A stretch of DNA of 64,000 nucleotides from Adiantum capillus-veneris (taxonomy: Eukaryota > Streptophyta > Polypodiopsida > Polypodiales > Pteridaceae): assembly GCA_014529385.2 (NCBI GenBank), contig CM043963.1, forward strand, positions 108,604,912-108,668,911. The letters run 5' to 3'. The notes beneath the pieces were generated by a model. It worked only from the letters and a program-made list of their open reading frames with translations, made no database searches and was not told the DNA's origin. The translations under genes and the position numbers were made by a program. This document shows, piece by piece, positions 49,783-61,195 of the stretch; within the stretch, counting starts at the first letter, position 1, and each line of letters starts with the position of its first letter.

Positions 49783-49949
49783 TTTTCAGCATAACTGCAA
49801 CAAAATTCTCACTTGATGAAACAGAAGTTGTCCAACTGACAAGATTAAACAATTGACAAAGTATCAATCAGTTTGGATCAATTCTGACCACAAAAACTTG
49901 GGAAAAAAAATTTCCGAGACGGAAAAGTTAAAGTCCTTTAGGGGAATTG

Positions 49950-52451
49950 ATGAATTTGAGATCGGGCAGGAATCTCCAGAATAACCAACCAAAACAAGGG
50001 GAACAAGCAAGTGTCATATTAACCGAGGGAAGTGTAAACCAAAGTTGGGTGCAACCATTAGAGCCGATCTTTGAAGGAAGTGTTTCTGATACTTCTTCGG
50101 AGAGATCTTACGAGATTTTCACCAAACACTTGGAACACTTGAACCTGAACAACAGAGAAATTATGGCAGCAGGATCATCAAACCCTTCCGCCACAATGAA
50201 GCTATTGTTCATAAAATACCAGTACGACAATGAGCAAGGTGCCAAGATCTACAAAGATGGAATGGACCGCTATTGTGTAAAGATAGAAGATAGACCTAGT
50301 GAGTTCAAGGACTTAGTGCATGTGAGCTATAGCGGAGATAGATATCTAGATGACGAGGGTACCATGTACTTGGTAGTCCTAAACCCTAACATTGTGGACA
50401 AGTGGGGATTGATGGGCACCAAAGCCAAAGTAGATGAAGAACTTGAGGAGAAAGCACCAATAATGAACTTCCCTGATGCGAGGTTAAGAAGAGAGAATGA
50501 AACTACAAGGATCAACACTGACAACATCTATGTGGGGCTATACAAATATAATAATGGGGAGCAAGATCTCTATTATAGATGTGAAGAACCCTACATCGGA
50601 GAGTTGACAGACCAAAAAAGACTTTATGTCTTTACCTACACAGAGGGATCGGAAGTGAAAATTGCCGCTTACGACAAGTATGGGAGGCAATACTCAACAA
50701 TGGGCAAGAAAGAATTAGAAGGATATACATACTTTGGGGGACCACTACATCAGTATTATGTTACTTCTAGCTCACAAAGACCAGCACCAACAAATGGAGT
50801 GCAAAACCCAATGACAACAAGAGGACAAAGAATTCAGGCTGCTGACTCTTTCAGTCAACCTCAGTACTCGAAGCCAGGACCAATGGGATCATTACATTCC
50901 AGAGAGTCAATGGATACGAATCGAGGTAGTGCAGTTCCAATCCCCACGTATACCACTCCAGGTCCACGGTTCGAAGCAGAACCATCACATTTACCTCCTA
51001 GTAGTAGACTCAGGGCAGGGGAACCGACAAGGGTAACCCATGAAGTCCATGATGCTAGAGAAAGCTTTAGCCGGGACACAGGAGCAATGAGATTGGTAGC
51101 AGACCATAGACGTATGAGACCATCTCAAGTAGCCAAGTGTATGCCAAAGAAGTATGGTGGTTGAGGAGATCCGTATGCACATGTGTCACTCTTTAAGCAA
51201 GTCTTAAGAGCTGAGCAGATAACAGATTTCCATACACAATACGAGGGATTTGGTCTTACTCTAGAAGGTACGGCATTGACATGGTTTCAACCACTGAACA
51301 GAGGGGGATTCCATGACATTGACCATTTGCTAAGAGAGTTTGCTGAGGAATTCTCAAAACGAGGGATTAAGCACAATACGGTCTCACAAATATATGCTTT
51401 TAAACAAAGAGAACACGAAAAAGTGAAGGAAGCTTCACTTCGCTTCAAACAATACATTGAGAGATGTCCAGTACGTGAATGACCACAAGATGACAGACTA
51501 TCTGTTCTCTTTATTGAAGGATTGAGAAACGACACTCTCAAGAAGGACTTGCACTTGAAAGCTTGTACAAGTTTCGAGCAAGTAACGAGAGCAACATTGT
51601 ACTTAGTGGATAACTGTACGGTTTATGGAGAGGTGTCAGCGGATACAGATTTTGCATCCAGTAGCTCTTCCTCCATAGCGAGCGAGACTACCACTAAAAA
51701 GAATGTTCAAACAACAACCATGCCAAATGTAGAGCAAATGATAGAAGATGCTCTAAAAAGGATGGCACCATACCAAAAACCATTGCCAAAACCACTGAAA
51801 TGGTGTGCGATTGAATAAAAATGGACAAACCATCCAACAGAGGAGTGTTATTACAACAAAGGGTATGTAAGGGAGCGTCAGTATGCACCTCCTCCTCAAT
51901 TAGCACCACCTCAGGTACATCCAGTACCTCGATACCCAACGGGAAATGTACCAGGACCTATGGGGATAGAAAGACCGCAACCGGTATTGGGACAACAACC
52001 ACCTTTACCAGGAGCAAGACCAGTGGACATTAGATATGCACCAACCTTAGAGAATCAGGAAGAACAAGCCTTAGTGCCTGTTCAAGCCTATTATGAAGAA
52101 TCTGGTGCACACATGTCTCCAACTGTGTATTACCCACCAGAAGAACCCAAACAACCAGAACCATGGGGCATGATTGGGAATGTTGGAATACCAACAGTTA
52201 CAAGTGCTTCTGATGAAGAGAGATACAATTTGGACGCAAGAACATTGATGTTCATAGCTCATGGAGGGTTAACAGGACAAAGACCATCCTATCCACAAAG
52301 GACGAATCAAGTGGGACCAAGACCAGCACTAGGACCCTGTTACAAGTGTGGAGGTGACCATCTGATGAATGTTTGTCCACATACGGAAATCATTAGAATT
52401 AATGCTTATTGCACTGAGTGTGGGGTTACTCACTTCATTGAGGATTGTTAA
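49950..52451 (+). pseudogene. Element H gag, one frame with four in-frame stops
   Basis: Particle protein. ATG at 49950 (MNLRSGRNLQNN); an upstream TTG in frame is not a credible start. Residues about 70-270 form an unfamiliar folded-looking domain (KLLFIKYQYDNEQ, SEFKDLVHVSYSGDRYLDD, NIVDKWGLMG, YFGGPLHQYY). A Pro/Ser-rich linker follows. The capsid core is at about 51160-51640 (GFGLTLEGTALTWFQPL, LREFAEEFSKRG, LSVLFIEGLRNDTLKKDL). Two zinc knuckles of the form C-x2-C-x3-H-x4-C are at 52338-52376 (CYKCGGDHLMNVC) and 52410-52448 (CTECGVTHFIEDC). Stops lie at 51162 (TGA), 51480 (TGA), 51816 (TAA) and 52449 (TAA). The same frame continues across all of them and on into protease, each stop being one transition from a sense codon. 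Confidence 0.88.
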
Positions 52452-55400
52452 AAGAATCCAAAAAAAGTGCAAAAGACGACATTGAATATGCTAGAAACTA
52501 TTCCTACCAGCAGTGGGTCTGAAAATGAAACTCTGATACCAACGCAAGTTGTTACTAGAGCTCAAGCTAAGAAAACCACTAGAGAACCTGAGAATGGAAA
52601 TTTAGCAACTAAAGTGGTTAGTCAAGGACCGCGGAGTCAGAGAAACACATGGAAAGCTATAAAAGCACGCATGAAGTTGAGAAAAGAACGTGAAGATGCT
52701 ATTCTAGCTGAGGAACTAAAGCGAACTAAAGATAGATTAGAAAAACTTGAGAGTCAAAACGGGAAACGAGAGATGAGCCTGGAAAGAACGAAACAAAAGA
52801 GTATCAAAGAAACAACGAGCTTAAGCTCAGGGGGATCAGTGCTAGTCGACAAAGTACACGAACCATTGGACGCACTGATGAGAGCTTACGAAGCTAGGTT
52901 AAAGAACAACCAAACACAAGAACAGAGGTGGATGACATACCCAAACGCGGAATTGGAAAAGCAGAGACTTGAAATGTGCCAGAGAATGATCGAGACTGCA
53001 CAAGCCTTATTAGAACCACCAAGAGAAACAATGAATTGTGGAACGGAAAACCCAATTCAGCAAGAGACTATCATTTCACGGGTAGCTGAAAAGACTCACA
53101 GTGCACAAAAGTCTGAAGATACACACAGGGATGACCGCATAGTATTGAACACAACCGATCAGGAGATAGAGAGTTTTCATCCATTCATACAGAGGTCTTA
53201 CGGAAGAGATGAGGATTACAATGAATTTTGGAAACAAGTGAGAGAGGCAAACTTTGCAAACGAGCTAAGTTGCCAAGCTAATCAGACAAATTGGGAAAAG
53301 AACATCAGGAATCCTCCCATAGTGGAATTTGAGGCAAGATCTCAAGTGGACTTGGATCTACAATCTTACTGGGGAGATGGGGGCTCTGTTAGAACAATGG
53401 AGAGCAAACCTCATTCACTGAATACCTTACCTTCATACTTAGGAGAGTATGAAGCAAAATCCGAGATTAGAGCACTTCCCTCACGAAGAATCTCATCAGA
53501 AAAAGTCATGGACTCGCAAGGATTGATAGAGATCTTGTCAACACCAGTGACATGCACTATCACTCTAGCTGAGCTTTTGAGGCTAAGACCACATATGTGG
53601 ACCACTGTAGGAAAATGCTTGGAGAAATTTGGGATAAAAGACCCAACATCGAGACTGCAAGAGGGTATACAAGAGCTGAGCAGACCACAAAAGAACGCTA
53701 AGCATGTACCCTTAAACAAGGTCGGAGAGTATTGCGAAGGTGAAGAGGGGAATACAACCTTACCAGTTGAATTCCAAGGAGTGAACACGATGGCAATACT
53801 AGACAGCGGAGCTAGGGTAGCCATTGCTACAAAAGAAATCTGGAAAAAATGGGGGAAACCAGCAATAAGGAAGACTAGGTTGAAACTCCAATTAGCAGAT
53901 GGACACATGGAGAAACCTATGGGGTTATTAGAGAAAGTCGTAGTGACTTCTTGCGGCATTGAATACGAACATACTTTTGCTATTGTCGATTTTGGCAAGG
54001 AGAATAACTATGATATCATACTGGGAAGACCATTCATGAGACAGTTGAAAATGGTCCAGGATTGGGGCTACGATCACATATACCTGAGAAATATGGAAAC
54101 CACTACACATGTGAACCTGAAATACCATAGCTACGAAGATGTGAACCGAACACCGATACAGGAGTTTGATTCAGCTACTTTGGCGGGATCCGAATTTCCA
54201 GCTTGGTTAGGTAAGCCCAAGGAGTTATGGATGTGTGGGGCCTTGAAATGTGGAAGTCTGAGGCGAGAAGAATATGTTTTAGAAAGGGCTATCGAAGACG
54301 AAACTTATATAGGAGAACCCTTTCCAGAGGACACGCTTGAACCATTAGAATGGACACACATTCTAGCAACCCTAGATGTTTGTGCAATTTTGGATGGTCC
54401 CACAACAAAATTTTGCGACAAGGACGGGTACGACGTGGTTCCGTACTTCATGTTGAGAACTGTACTTGAAAAAGAAACTGAAAAGAACGATACACTGGAA
54501 AAGGAAGATGAAGAAGAGGTTTTTGACGACATTCCCGATCATCCAAAGTGGGGAAATGAAGCAGACAACGAGTCAACGGACAATTCAAGCGGAAACGAAG
54601 AAACTATAACGGATGTCAGATTTTATGATTTTTCGAACCAAACTAAACAACGCCAGAAACGCTATAGAGCAAAGAGAAAAACAAAGGGGGTTAGAACCAA
54701 TCCGATGCCTAGAATAAGAGGAAAAAATCAATTCCTAATGCTATTTAAGGCGGAAGATTGTGTTAAGGACAAGATTTCTGGAAGAATGAGAGGCAATGAT
54801 CAAAAGAGCTTACAAAAAGACAAAAGAAGCTCAAGAAATCAAGTTCAAAGGAATGAAACGAAAACTGAAACAGAAAAATCAGAAAAGAACAAGCGCAACA
54901 GAGAACACACGGAGTCCAAGTTAGAACGTAGAAACAAGTACAGAGAGCTCAAGAAAACTCTGAAAGAAGTTTGGACGACAGAAACTGAGAGTGGAGAGGA
55001 CGAAAACGCCAAAATCAAGGAAAACATGGATGTTCCCTCTCACTACAGGAAATTCACAATAGAGGATAGGAAGGTGGTATTAACCCAACCTATTCGAGAG
55101 AGAAAGGCGAACGAATCTTATGACGGACCGGAGGATGCAAAAAAAGTTGATTTAGCAGCTCCAGGTGAGACACCTAGACCGGTGTACATAGCCACAGATT
55201 TGTCTCCAGGCGAGGAAGAGAGACTTTTGAGTCTTCTGCGAGAGTACAGGGATGTGTTTGCATGGTCTTATAAGGACTTAAGGGGAGTTGACCCATCGAT
55301 ATGCCAACACACAATCCCACTAAAACAAGATGCAAAGCCTAGCAGACAGAGACCATACACATATAATGATACGTTTGCTAAGCGAATCAAAGAAGAGATA

Positions 55401-56117
55401 GATAAGCTAATGGAAGCTGAATTCATATACGAGATTGAACACACCGATTGGGTATCTCCGATTGTGGTGGTACCCAAGAAGAACGGAAAACTCCGAGTGT
55501 GTGTCAACTTAAAGAAAGTGAAGGCTGCAACAATCAGGGACAATTATCCCCTGCCGATAACTGATCATGTTCTAGAGCGTGTATCAGGGAAAACAGCATA
55601 CTCCTTTCTTGATGGTTTTTCAGGATATAACCAGCTAGCCATAGCACCGGCAGATCAACATAAAACAGCTTTTGTAACGGAGTGGGGAATTTATGCTTAT
55701 CGGGTTATGCCTTTTGGTCTAACCAATGCTCTCGCAACCTTCCAGAGGCTGATGATGCATGCTTTCAAAGAATACTTAAGGTTGTTTCTAGAAATATACA
55801 TGGATGACTTATGTGTACATTCTCTTCTGAGAGATGAGCATCTAGAACACCTAAGAAAAGTATTTGAGAAATGTAGGACATATCGCATTTGTCTCAATCA
55901 TGAGAAATGTGTGTTTATGGTCCAACAGGGCAGAATTCTGGGACATATTGTCTCACAAAACGGAATATCCACGGATTTAGAGAAGATAAAATTTATAGTG
56001 GATATGCCTAGACCCACCAATGCGAAACAAGTACAGAGCTTTATGGGACATTGCGGATATTATAGACGATTCATTTACATGTACGCTATAATAGGCCAAC
56101 CACTTTAGAGGCTAATA
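52452..56117 (+). pseudogene. Element H protease and reverse transcriptase
   Basis: Same frame as gag. After the linker VVTRAQAKK comes a charged coiled-coil region (about 52640-53000), then a helical segment (TCTITLAELLRLRPHMW). The canonical protease has AILDSGARVAIA (Asp codon at 53802) and YDIILGRPFMR (about 54018). A long acidic and basic linker precedes [79 protein letters not shown], and YMDD at 55797-55808. The connection follows with GHIVSQNGIST and GHCGYYRRFI. The catalytic residues of both enzymes are present. A TAG at 56106 interrupts the frame just before RNase H, a single transition from CAG. Confidence 0.93.
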
Positions 56118-56759
56118 GTGAACTTTGAATGGACAGAGGAGTGTGAGGAATCATTCAAAAAATTGAAAGAGGCACTCATTACTGCTCCAGTCTTGAAATC
56201 ACCAGATTGGGAGAAGATATTCCATGTGCATATAGATGCTTCAGCATATGCAATAGGATGCATTCTGGCTCAGCCAGAAGAAGGAAACATGGATTTTCCT
56301 ATCTGTTACGCCAGTCGACAGCTCAACAATGCAGAGAAGAATTACACCACAACAGAGCGGGAGGGATTAGGAATGATATATGCTGTGAAGAAACTCGGCA
56401 TTATCTTCTAGCCAACAAGTTTGTGTTTTTTACGGATCACCAAGCCTTGCTCTACCTGGTGAATAAACCATGCAATACCGGGAGAATAGTGAGATGGTTC
56501 ATTATCTTACTGGAATTCGACTTCACGGTAGTAGTAAAGAAAGGAAAAACACATCTTAGAGCTGATCATCTTTCACGATTGACGAATGGGGAAGACCCTA
56601 TAGGAGTAGATGACGACATGCCAGATGCGTACTTGTTCAACATAGAAATGATACCGAAGTGGTCTCAAAATGTCGTTAGCTTATTAACCTATGGAGGAGA
56701 GTTTGATAGAAGAGAATACAACCAGAAACATATTGCTATTCAGCAATCCAAGAATCTTC

Positions 56760-57370
56760 AATTGGTTGCAGGAAGGTTGTATCAATTGGGAAATGATCAT
56801 GTTTTACGACTATGCATCAATCCTGAGGAATATAATATATATCTGCGCGAAGCACATGTTCAGGAATGTGCATTTCATTGTTCAAGAAGGAACACATATA
56901 GGAATTTGTTACAATTGGGAGTCTATTGGCCAAGAATGAAAGAAAGCGTACATGAATATGTCACTGTATGTATTGTATGTTCATCAAAACCGCCAGCAGA
57001 GTATTCGACATTATATCAGATAATGATAGCTCCGGAATGGAGTCAGTATATTGTTGAATATCTCACAAATAGAACTTTCCCAGAAGGAACGTCAAAAGCT
57101 CGTCAGAAATCTGTAGAGACAGAAGCTAGAGATTACGCTTTAATAGGAGATCAACTCTATAAGAGAGGTAAAGACAACCAGCTTAGGATTTGCGCATCAG
57201 AGTCTGAGTATATGATAATCCTGGAGCAAGCTCATGGAGGAGTAGGTGGAGGCCATTTCTCAGGTGATAAGACAGCAAAACTTGTCTTAGCCGCAATATG
57301 GTGGCCAACATTACATATGGACGCTGAGGAATACGTTAAACGGTGTGATGACTGTCAGCGGACCAAAGTA
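56760..57370 (+). other. Two consecutive HHCC zinc modules before the integrase core
   Basis: Module 1: LVAGRLYQLG ... AHVQECAFH ... GVYWPRM ... CIVC. Module 2: LIGDQLYKRG ... AHGGVGGGH ... IWWPTL ... CDDC. Each has H-x6-H and C-x2-C with the Tyr/Trp-W-P landmark between, as in one Ty3/Gypsy integrase N-terminal domain. The two share the same order of landmarks over about 100 residues but are well diverged, so the duplication is old. All eight zinc ligands are kept. Confidence 0.88.
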
Positions 57371-58439
57371 CCACTTAAAAGAGATGATATGCCGCTTAGA
57401 CCAATGATGGGGGCAAGAGCTTTTGCAAAATGGGGGATTGATTATGTCGGACCCATTTCACCTCCTGCATATAAGACTCATGCACAATACATCGTTGTGG
57501 CTACAGACTATCTAACAAAGTGGGTCGAAGCAAAGGCAACTCAAAAAGCAGATGCCAGGACCACGGCACAATTTCTATATGAATACGTCTTTGTACGATA
57601 TGGATTGCCAATAGAAATTGTGAGTGATCGAGGCACACATTTTATAAATGAAGTGATAGAGATCCTTCTAGATGAATTCATGGTAATCCATAGGAAATCA
57701 GCCCCGTATCATCCACAAGCAAACGGACAAGCTGAAGCAACAAACAAAACCATATGCACGGTCCTTACGAAGATTGTATCTGAGTCGAGAACTGACTGGG
57801 ACCAGAAGTTGCATTCAACATTATGGGCATATAGGGTAGCATATAAAACATCAATAGGAACGACCCCATATAACATGGTTTTTGGGCTAAATGCTATCTT
57901 ACCAATAGAATTCTTGATTTCAACCTTAAGGGTGGCTAAGGATCTAGAGTGGACAGGGCACGAGCTTTCTGATAGAATAGATGACCTGGAAAAGCTAGAT
58001 GAGCTTCGCCTAAAAGCAGTAGCTTCTATCTACGCTCAAAAAAGGCGACAAAAGGAATTTTTTGATAAGCATGTGCGGACTAAAGAGTTTAAGGTTGGGG
58101 ACTATGTCCTAGTTTACACTCTGAAACAGCATGCTAAGAAGCTTAAAAAGCGAGGGATGGGACCTCTGGTGATTAAAGATCTATCACCAAGTGGAGCCGT
58201 CAAGCTTGCTACATTAGACGGAGAAGAAATGCCCAATTGGATTAGTGGATGCAGAGTGAAAAAGTATCTTTTGCCGCTAACCCAAGACATGCTTCTCAAA
58301 ATACATCAAGAAAAGCTGCGTGTCCAGAAAAAGAAAAAGATTGTGGAGGAAGCGCAAGCCGAGGCGAAGGAAAGAATGGAGAAAAGAAGACTACTACGTC
58401 AGAAACAGCGCAATGAAGGAGCAATACGAATAAACGCAG

Positions 58440-58850
58440 TCAGTATAACAGAAATGGATAATGACAAAGAAGAACCCATCATTGAATGCAAAGTAGGAAC
58501 CAACCAAATCAAAGCCAGAGCACTATTGGATTCAGGAGCTCAAACTAACCTACTTTCACTCAGTTTGTATAGACAATTGACAAATGACACTAAATTACAA
58601 ACTGCCAAGCAAGAGTTAAAGAGTTACTCTGAGAATTCAATCAAAACTGTCGGATGCACAGTTTTACATATACAGATTAACCAGTATGTGTATCCTCATA
58701 TGTTTTACGTGGTTGAAGACCAAGCTACACAACATCCATTATTGCTAGGACAACCATGGCAGAAGCAATACAATGCAATGATTGACTGGAGTTCTAAATC
58801 AGTGCTTATCAAATACGAAGGTGAAAGTCAATCAGTTAAGTTCACCAAAG
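58440..58850 (+). other. Second aspartic-protease-like domain, downstream of integrase
   Basis: In the same open frame as integrase, after a basic coiled-coil linker. It has ARALLDSGAQTNLLSLSLY (D-S-G-A; Asp codon 58529-58531), a middle segment TVGCTVLHIQINQYVYPHMF where the flap is expected, and HPLLLGQPWQKQYNAMIDW (L-L-G plus the P-W-x6-A-x-I-D-W landmark). These are the retropepsin motifs in the proper order and at normal distance. Ty3/Gypsy elements normally carry this domain once, before RT, and H has that one too at 53802. Confidence 0.85.
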
Positions 58851-58899
58851 GATCAGAGCCAACTCCAAAGGAAGAATCCAAGAACAAAGGTAAACAACA

Positions 58900-59380
58900 A
58901 CCAGAGAAAAAGAAGAAGCAATGGCAACCAAAAGTTTCTATACAACTGGATTGCTCTTCGACGAGGAACTCTCAACATTGGATAAGGAAGACAAGCAATA
59001 ATATAACAGCTCAACCTTGGGAAAAAACGGAGTCAAAGTTGGTATGGAGACCAAAAAAGGTTGTGCCAGAGAACACAAAAGTGGAAAACAGAGTCTTCAA
59101 TACCAGACAACAGAGTGATTCCAGACAATCAAGGACAGTGAAACAGATCTGGATTCCAAAGAAGTTCATGACGGCACAAAGCTATAGCAAGCAAATTTGG
59201 ATCCCAAGGATTTGTAAACAGGAACTCCCTTCAGTACAATCCACGAAAACTCCTAGGTATTTCAAGGCGAGGAAATCAACACAAAGAACAAAGCAGGTTT
59301 GGGTCGCAAAGAGTTTGTGGCAAGCACAAGCGAAGCGGAAGCAGATTTGGATTGTGAAAAAGAACAACAAGGTAAAGAAG
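58900..59380 (+). other. Repeated K-Q-x-W-x-P-K motif tail
   Basis: Six related motifs near the C terminus of the polyprotein: KKQWQPK (about 58912), KLVWRPKK (59036), KQIWIPKK (59142), KQIWIPRI (59190), KQVWVAKS (59296) and KQIWIVKK (59340). The context is basic and Ser/Gln-rich. A nucleic-acid-binding tail is plausible, but this is inference. Confidence 0.8.
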
Positions 59381-59557
59381 AATCCATCTACTGATTCTAC
59401 TACCGAAGTGCCAAAACCAACCCAAAACCCGACCACCAATCCTTCAATCAAACAAAGAGCAGCTTTATTGGAAAGACTGTTGTATCATCGCTCTACAATT
59501 GCATTGGGAACTTATGACCAAAACAACTACAATGCTTCGCCCACAGACACTTCATAG

Positions 59558-61195
59558 TCGTCCAGGAGGACTCAGACTAGGAGGGGGGGGGGGGTATACA
59601 GGTATACAGGAGCTACAAAGCAGCTACAAGCGACAAAAACAAAGAAAAACAAAAATTATATTACAAGGGCAGTGTCTTACATGATTTCGCAATTTTTATA
59701 TTTGATTGCGGATATTGATAATATTTATGCCCTTATATACCTTGTTTTGCAACAAGAAGAGATCAAATGATGAATTTGGGTCTCTAGACGTGTAAATATC
59801 ACTAAATAAGAGTGTTTTTGGAGCTAAAAAGTGAAAAAAAGTGATAATCCAAGTCCAGAAATCACAAATAAGTGTATATTCACATACACAGGGTTACCAG
59901 CTATTTATTGTGTATGTTTGGAATTTTTTGGCTTCAATTTGCTATTTTCTTTTATTTTTTATGATTTTCTTGATAAAAGTAAAAGAAAAATAGAAAAGCA
60001 GGTGAAACGAGATCAGAAAAAAGAAAAGAATAGATGGTGATGATCCTAATGACAAGGGCAACCCATGGTAAAAATTGAGTACAATTCGGGAAAAGTTGCG
60101 AAAAGCCCGAAATGACAGAATTTTGGCAAAGTGAACAGATTTCTCAGAAACAGGTCAAACGGAGTCCAAATTGAGAAATTTCAAATGCATTTCACGACGA
60201 GATAGGAGCACATGTCAAATTTGGTAACAAGTGATCCGGGAAGTCCGAAGTTAAGTATTTTTCACATCACTTTCAAGCTCATTTCCACTAATACCTTCTT
60301 GGAGAGAGCAAAGAGCACACAGGAGCATCCAACCTTCTACAGCCTTCTACGACTGCTACGAGAGCTCAGAGGACACCAGACATGAGAGGTAGACTCGTTG
60401 CCATAAGCTTTTGATGCTTATCATTAACTTTTGTCGCGAAAACTGACCAAAACCAAGAAACAAGAGCAGACAGGGAATGCGGTAGAATGCTAGGTAGTGG
60501 CACAACCGCCTAACCAAACCTTGCAAGAACTTATAGGTGGGTTACCCTAGTATAGAAGATGGGTTTCTAACACTCAAAGCTCGAGAAAGAACGACTGAAA
60601 AAACCCTAGGTCAACAGAGCCTGCAAGAGGCAAACAGGAAAAAGTTGTCGAAACGACACAAAACTTCTCAGAAAGCTTAACAACATCGAGGGCAATGCAA
60701 CCATGGAGTATCTTCAGGTTTGGACCACAAAAAGTGGGTCAAAACAACCGATTCGACGACAGACACACAAAGCGTCATTTTGGCATAACGGCTGAAATTG
60801 ACGACCGAATGAAATGAAACTTCACAAGCAGCTTCAAATAACTATGGATGACTTATGTTTGCAAGCAAAACCCAAAAGAAAGCTGATTCACTTACCGATG
60901 GTGAAAAAGACGCTTTCGGGCAACCAAAAGGAGAAAGATGGAGAACGGGGAGCCAAAGTCAAGTTCAACCAAATAGATGGCTTCACAACATATCCAATGA
61001 GCTGGAAATGCAACTCTCGAGAAGAAAAGTTGAAGAAATTCAACTCCAAGGCAAAAAGACGACTTCGGAGACTGAAATGCCTATAAGGGGGCTTTTTAGC
61101 TAAACTGATGACTTTTTAAGTTGAAAACTAGTTAGCAGGGCTTAGGGCACTAGCACAAAGCATTCTTTGCACAAAAAGACCAACATTTCAAGAAA
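59558..61195 (+). other. Interval between pol and palindrome array 2 of H
   Basis: Starts with a run of G (about 59581-59593) followed by two copies of TATACAGG, resembling a polypurine tract, but no LTR follows. A/C-rich DNA continues with many words also seen in the first leader. A frame at 60855-61103 (82 codons, contains GERWRTGSQSQVQPNRW) may be coding but has no match I can name. Confidence 0.5.

Larger units (their letters stand above)
56118..59557 (+). pseudogene. Element H RNase H, integrase, second protease-like domain and tail
   Basis: RNase H: VHIDASAYAIGCILAQ (Asp), TTEREGLGMIYAVKKL (Glu), then a 1-bp deletion near 56397, then FFTDHQALLYLVN (Asp) and RADHLSRL. From there to the TAG at 59555 one frame stays open for over 1,050 codons. 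It encodes two HHCC modules (56760-56990 and 57080-57370), the integrase core with Asp in GIDYVGPISPP (about 57435), SDRGTHF (about 57625) and HPQANGQAEATNK (Glu, about 57731), a basic C-terminal domain with GDYVLVY, a second retropepsin-like domain and a tail with repeated Trp motifs. There is no chromodomain. Only the stop at 56409 (a frame artefact of the deletion) interrupts, so this part is close to intact. Confidence 0.92.

Noticed and set aside
53411-53998. A 195-codon minus-strand frame
   Set aside because: It is the antisense shadow of the H protease region, whose sense frame carries clear motifs.
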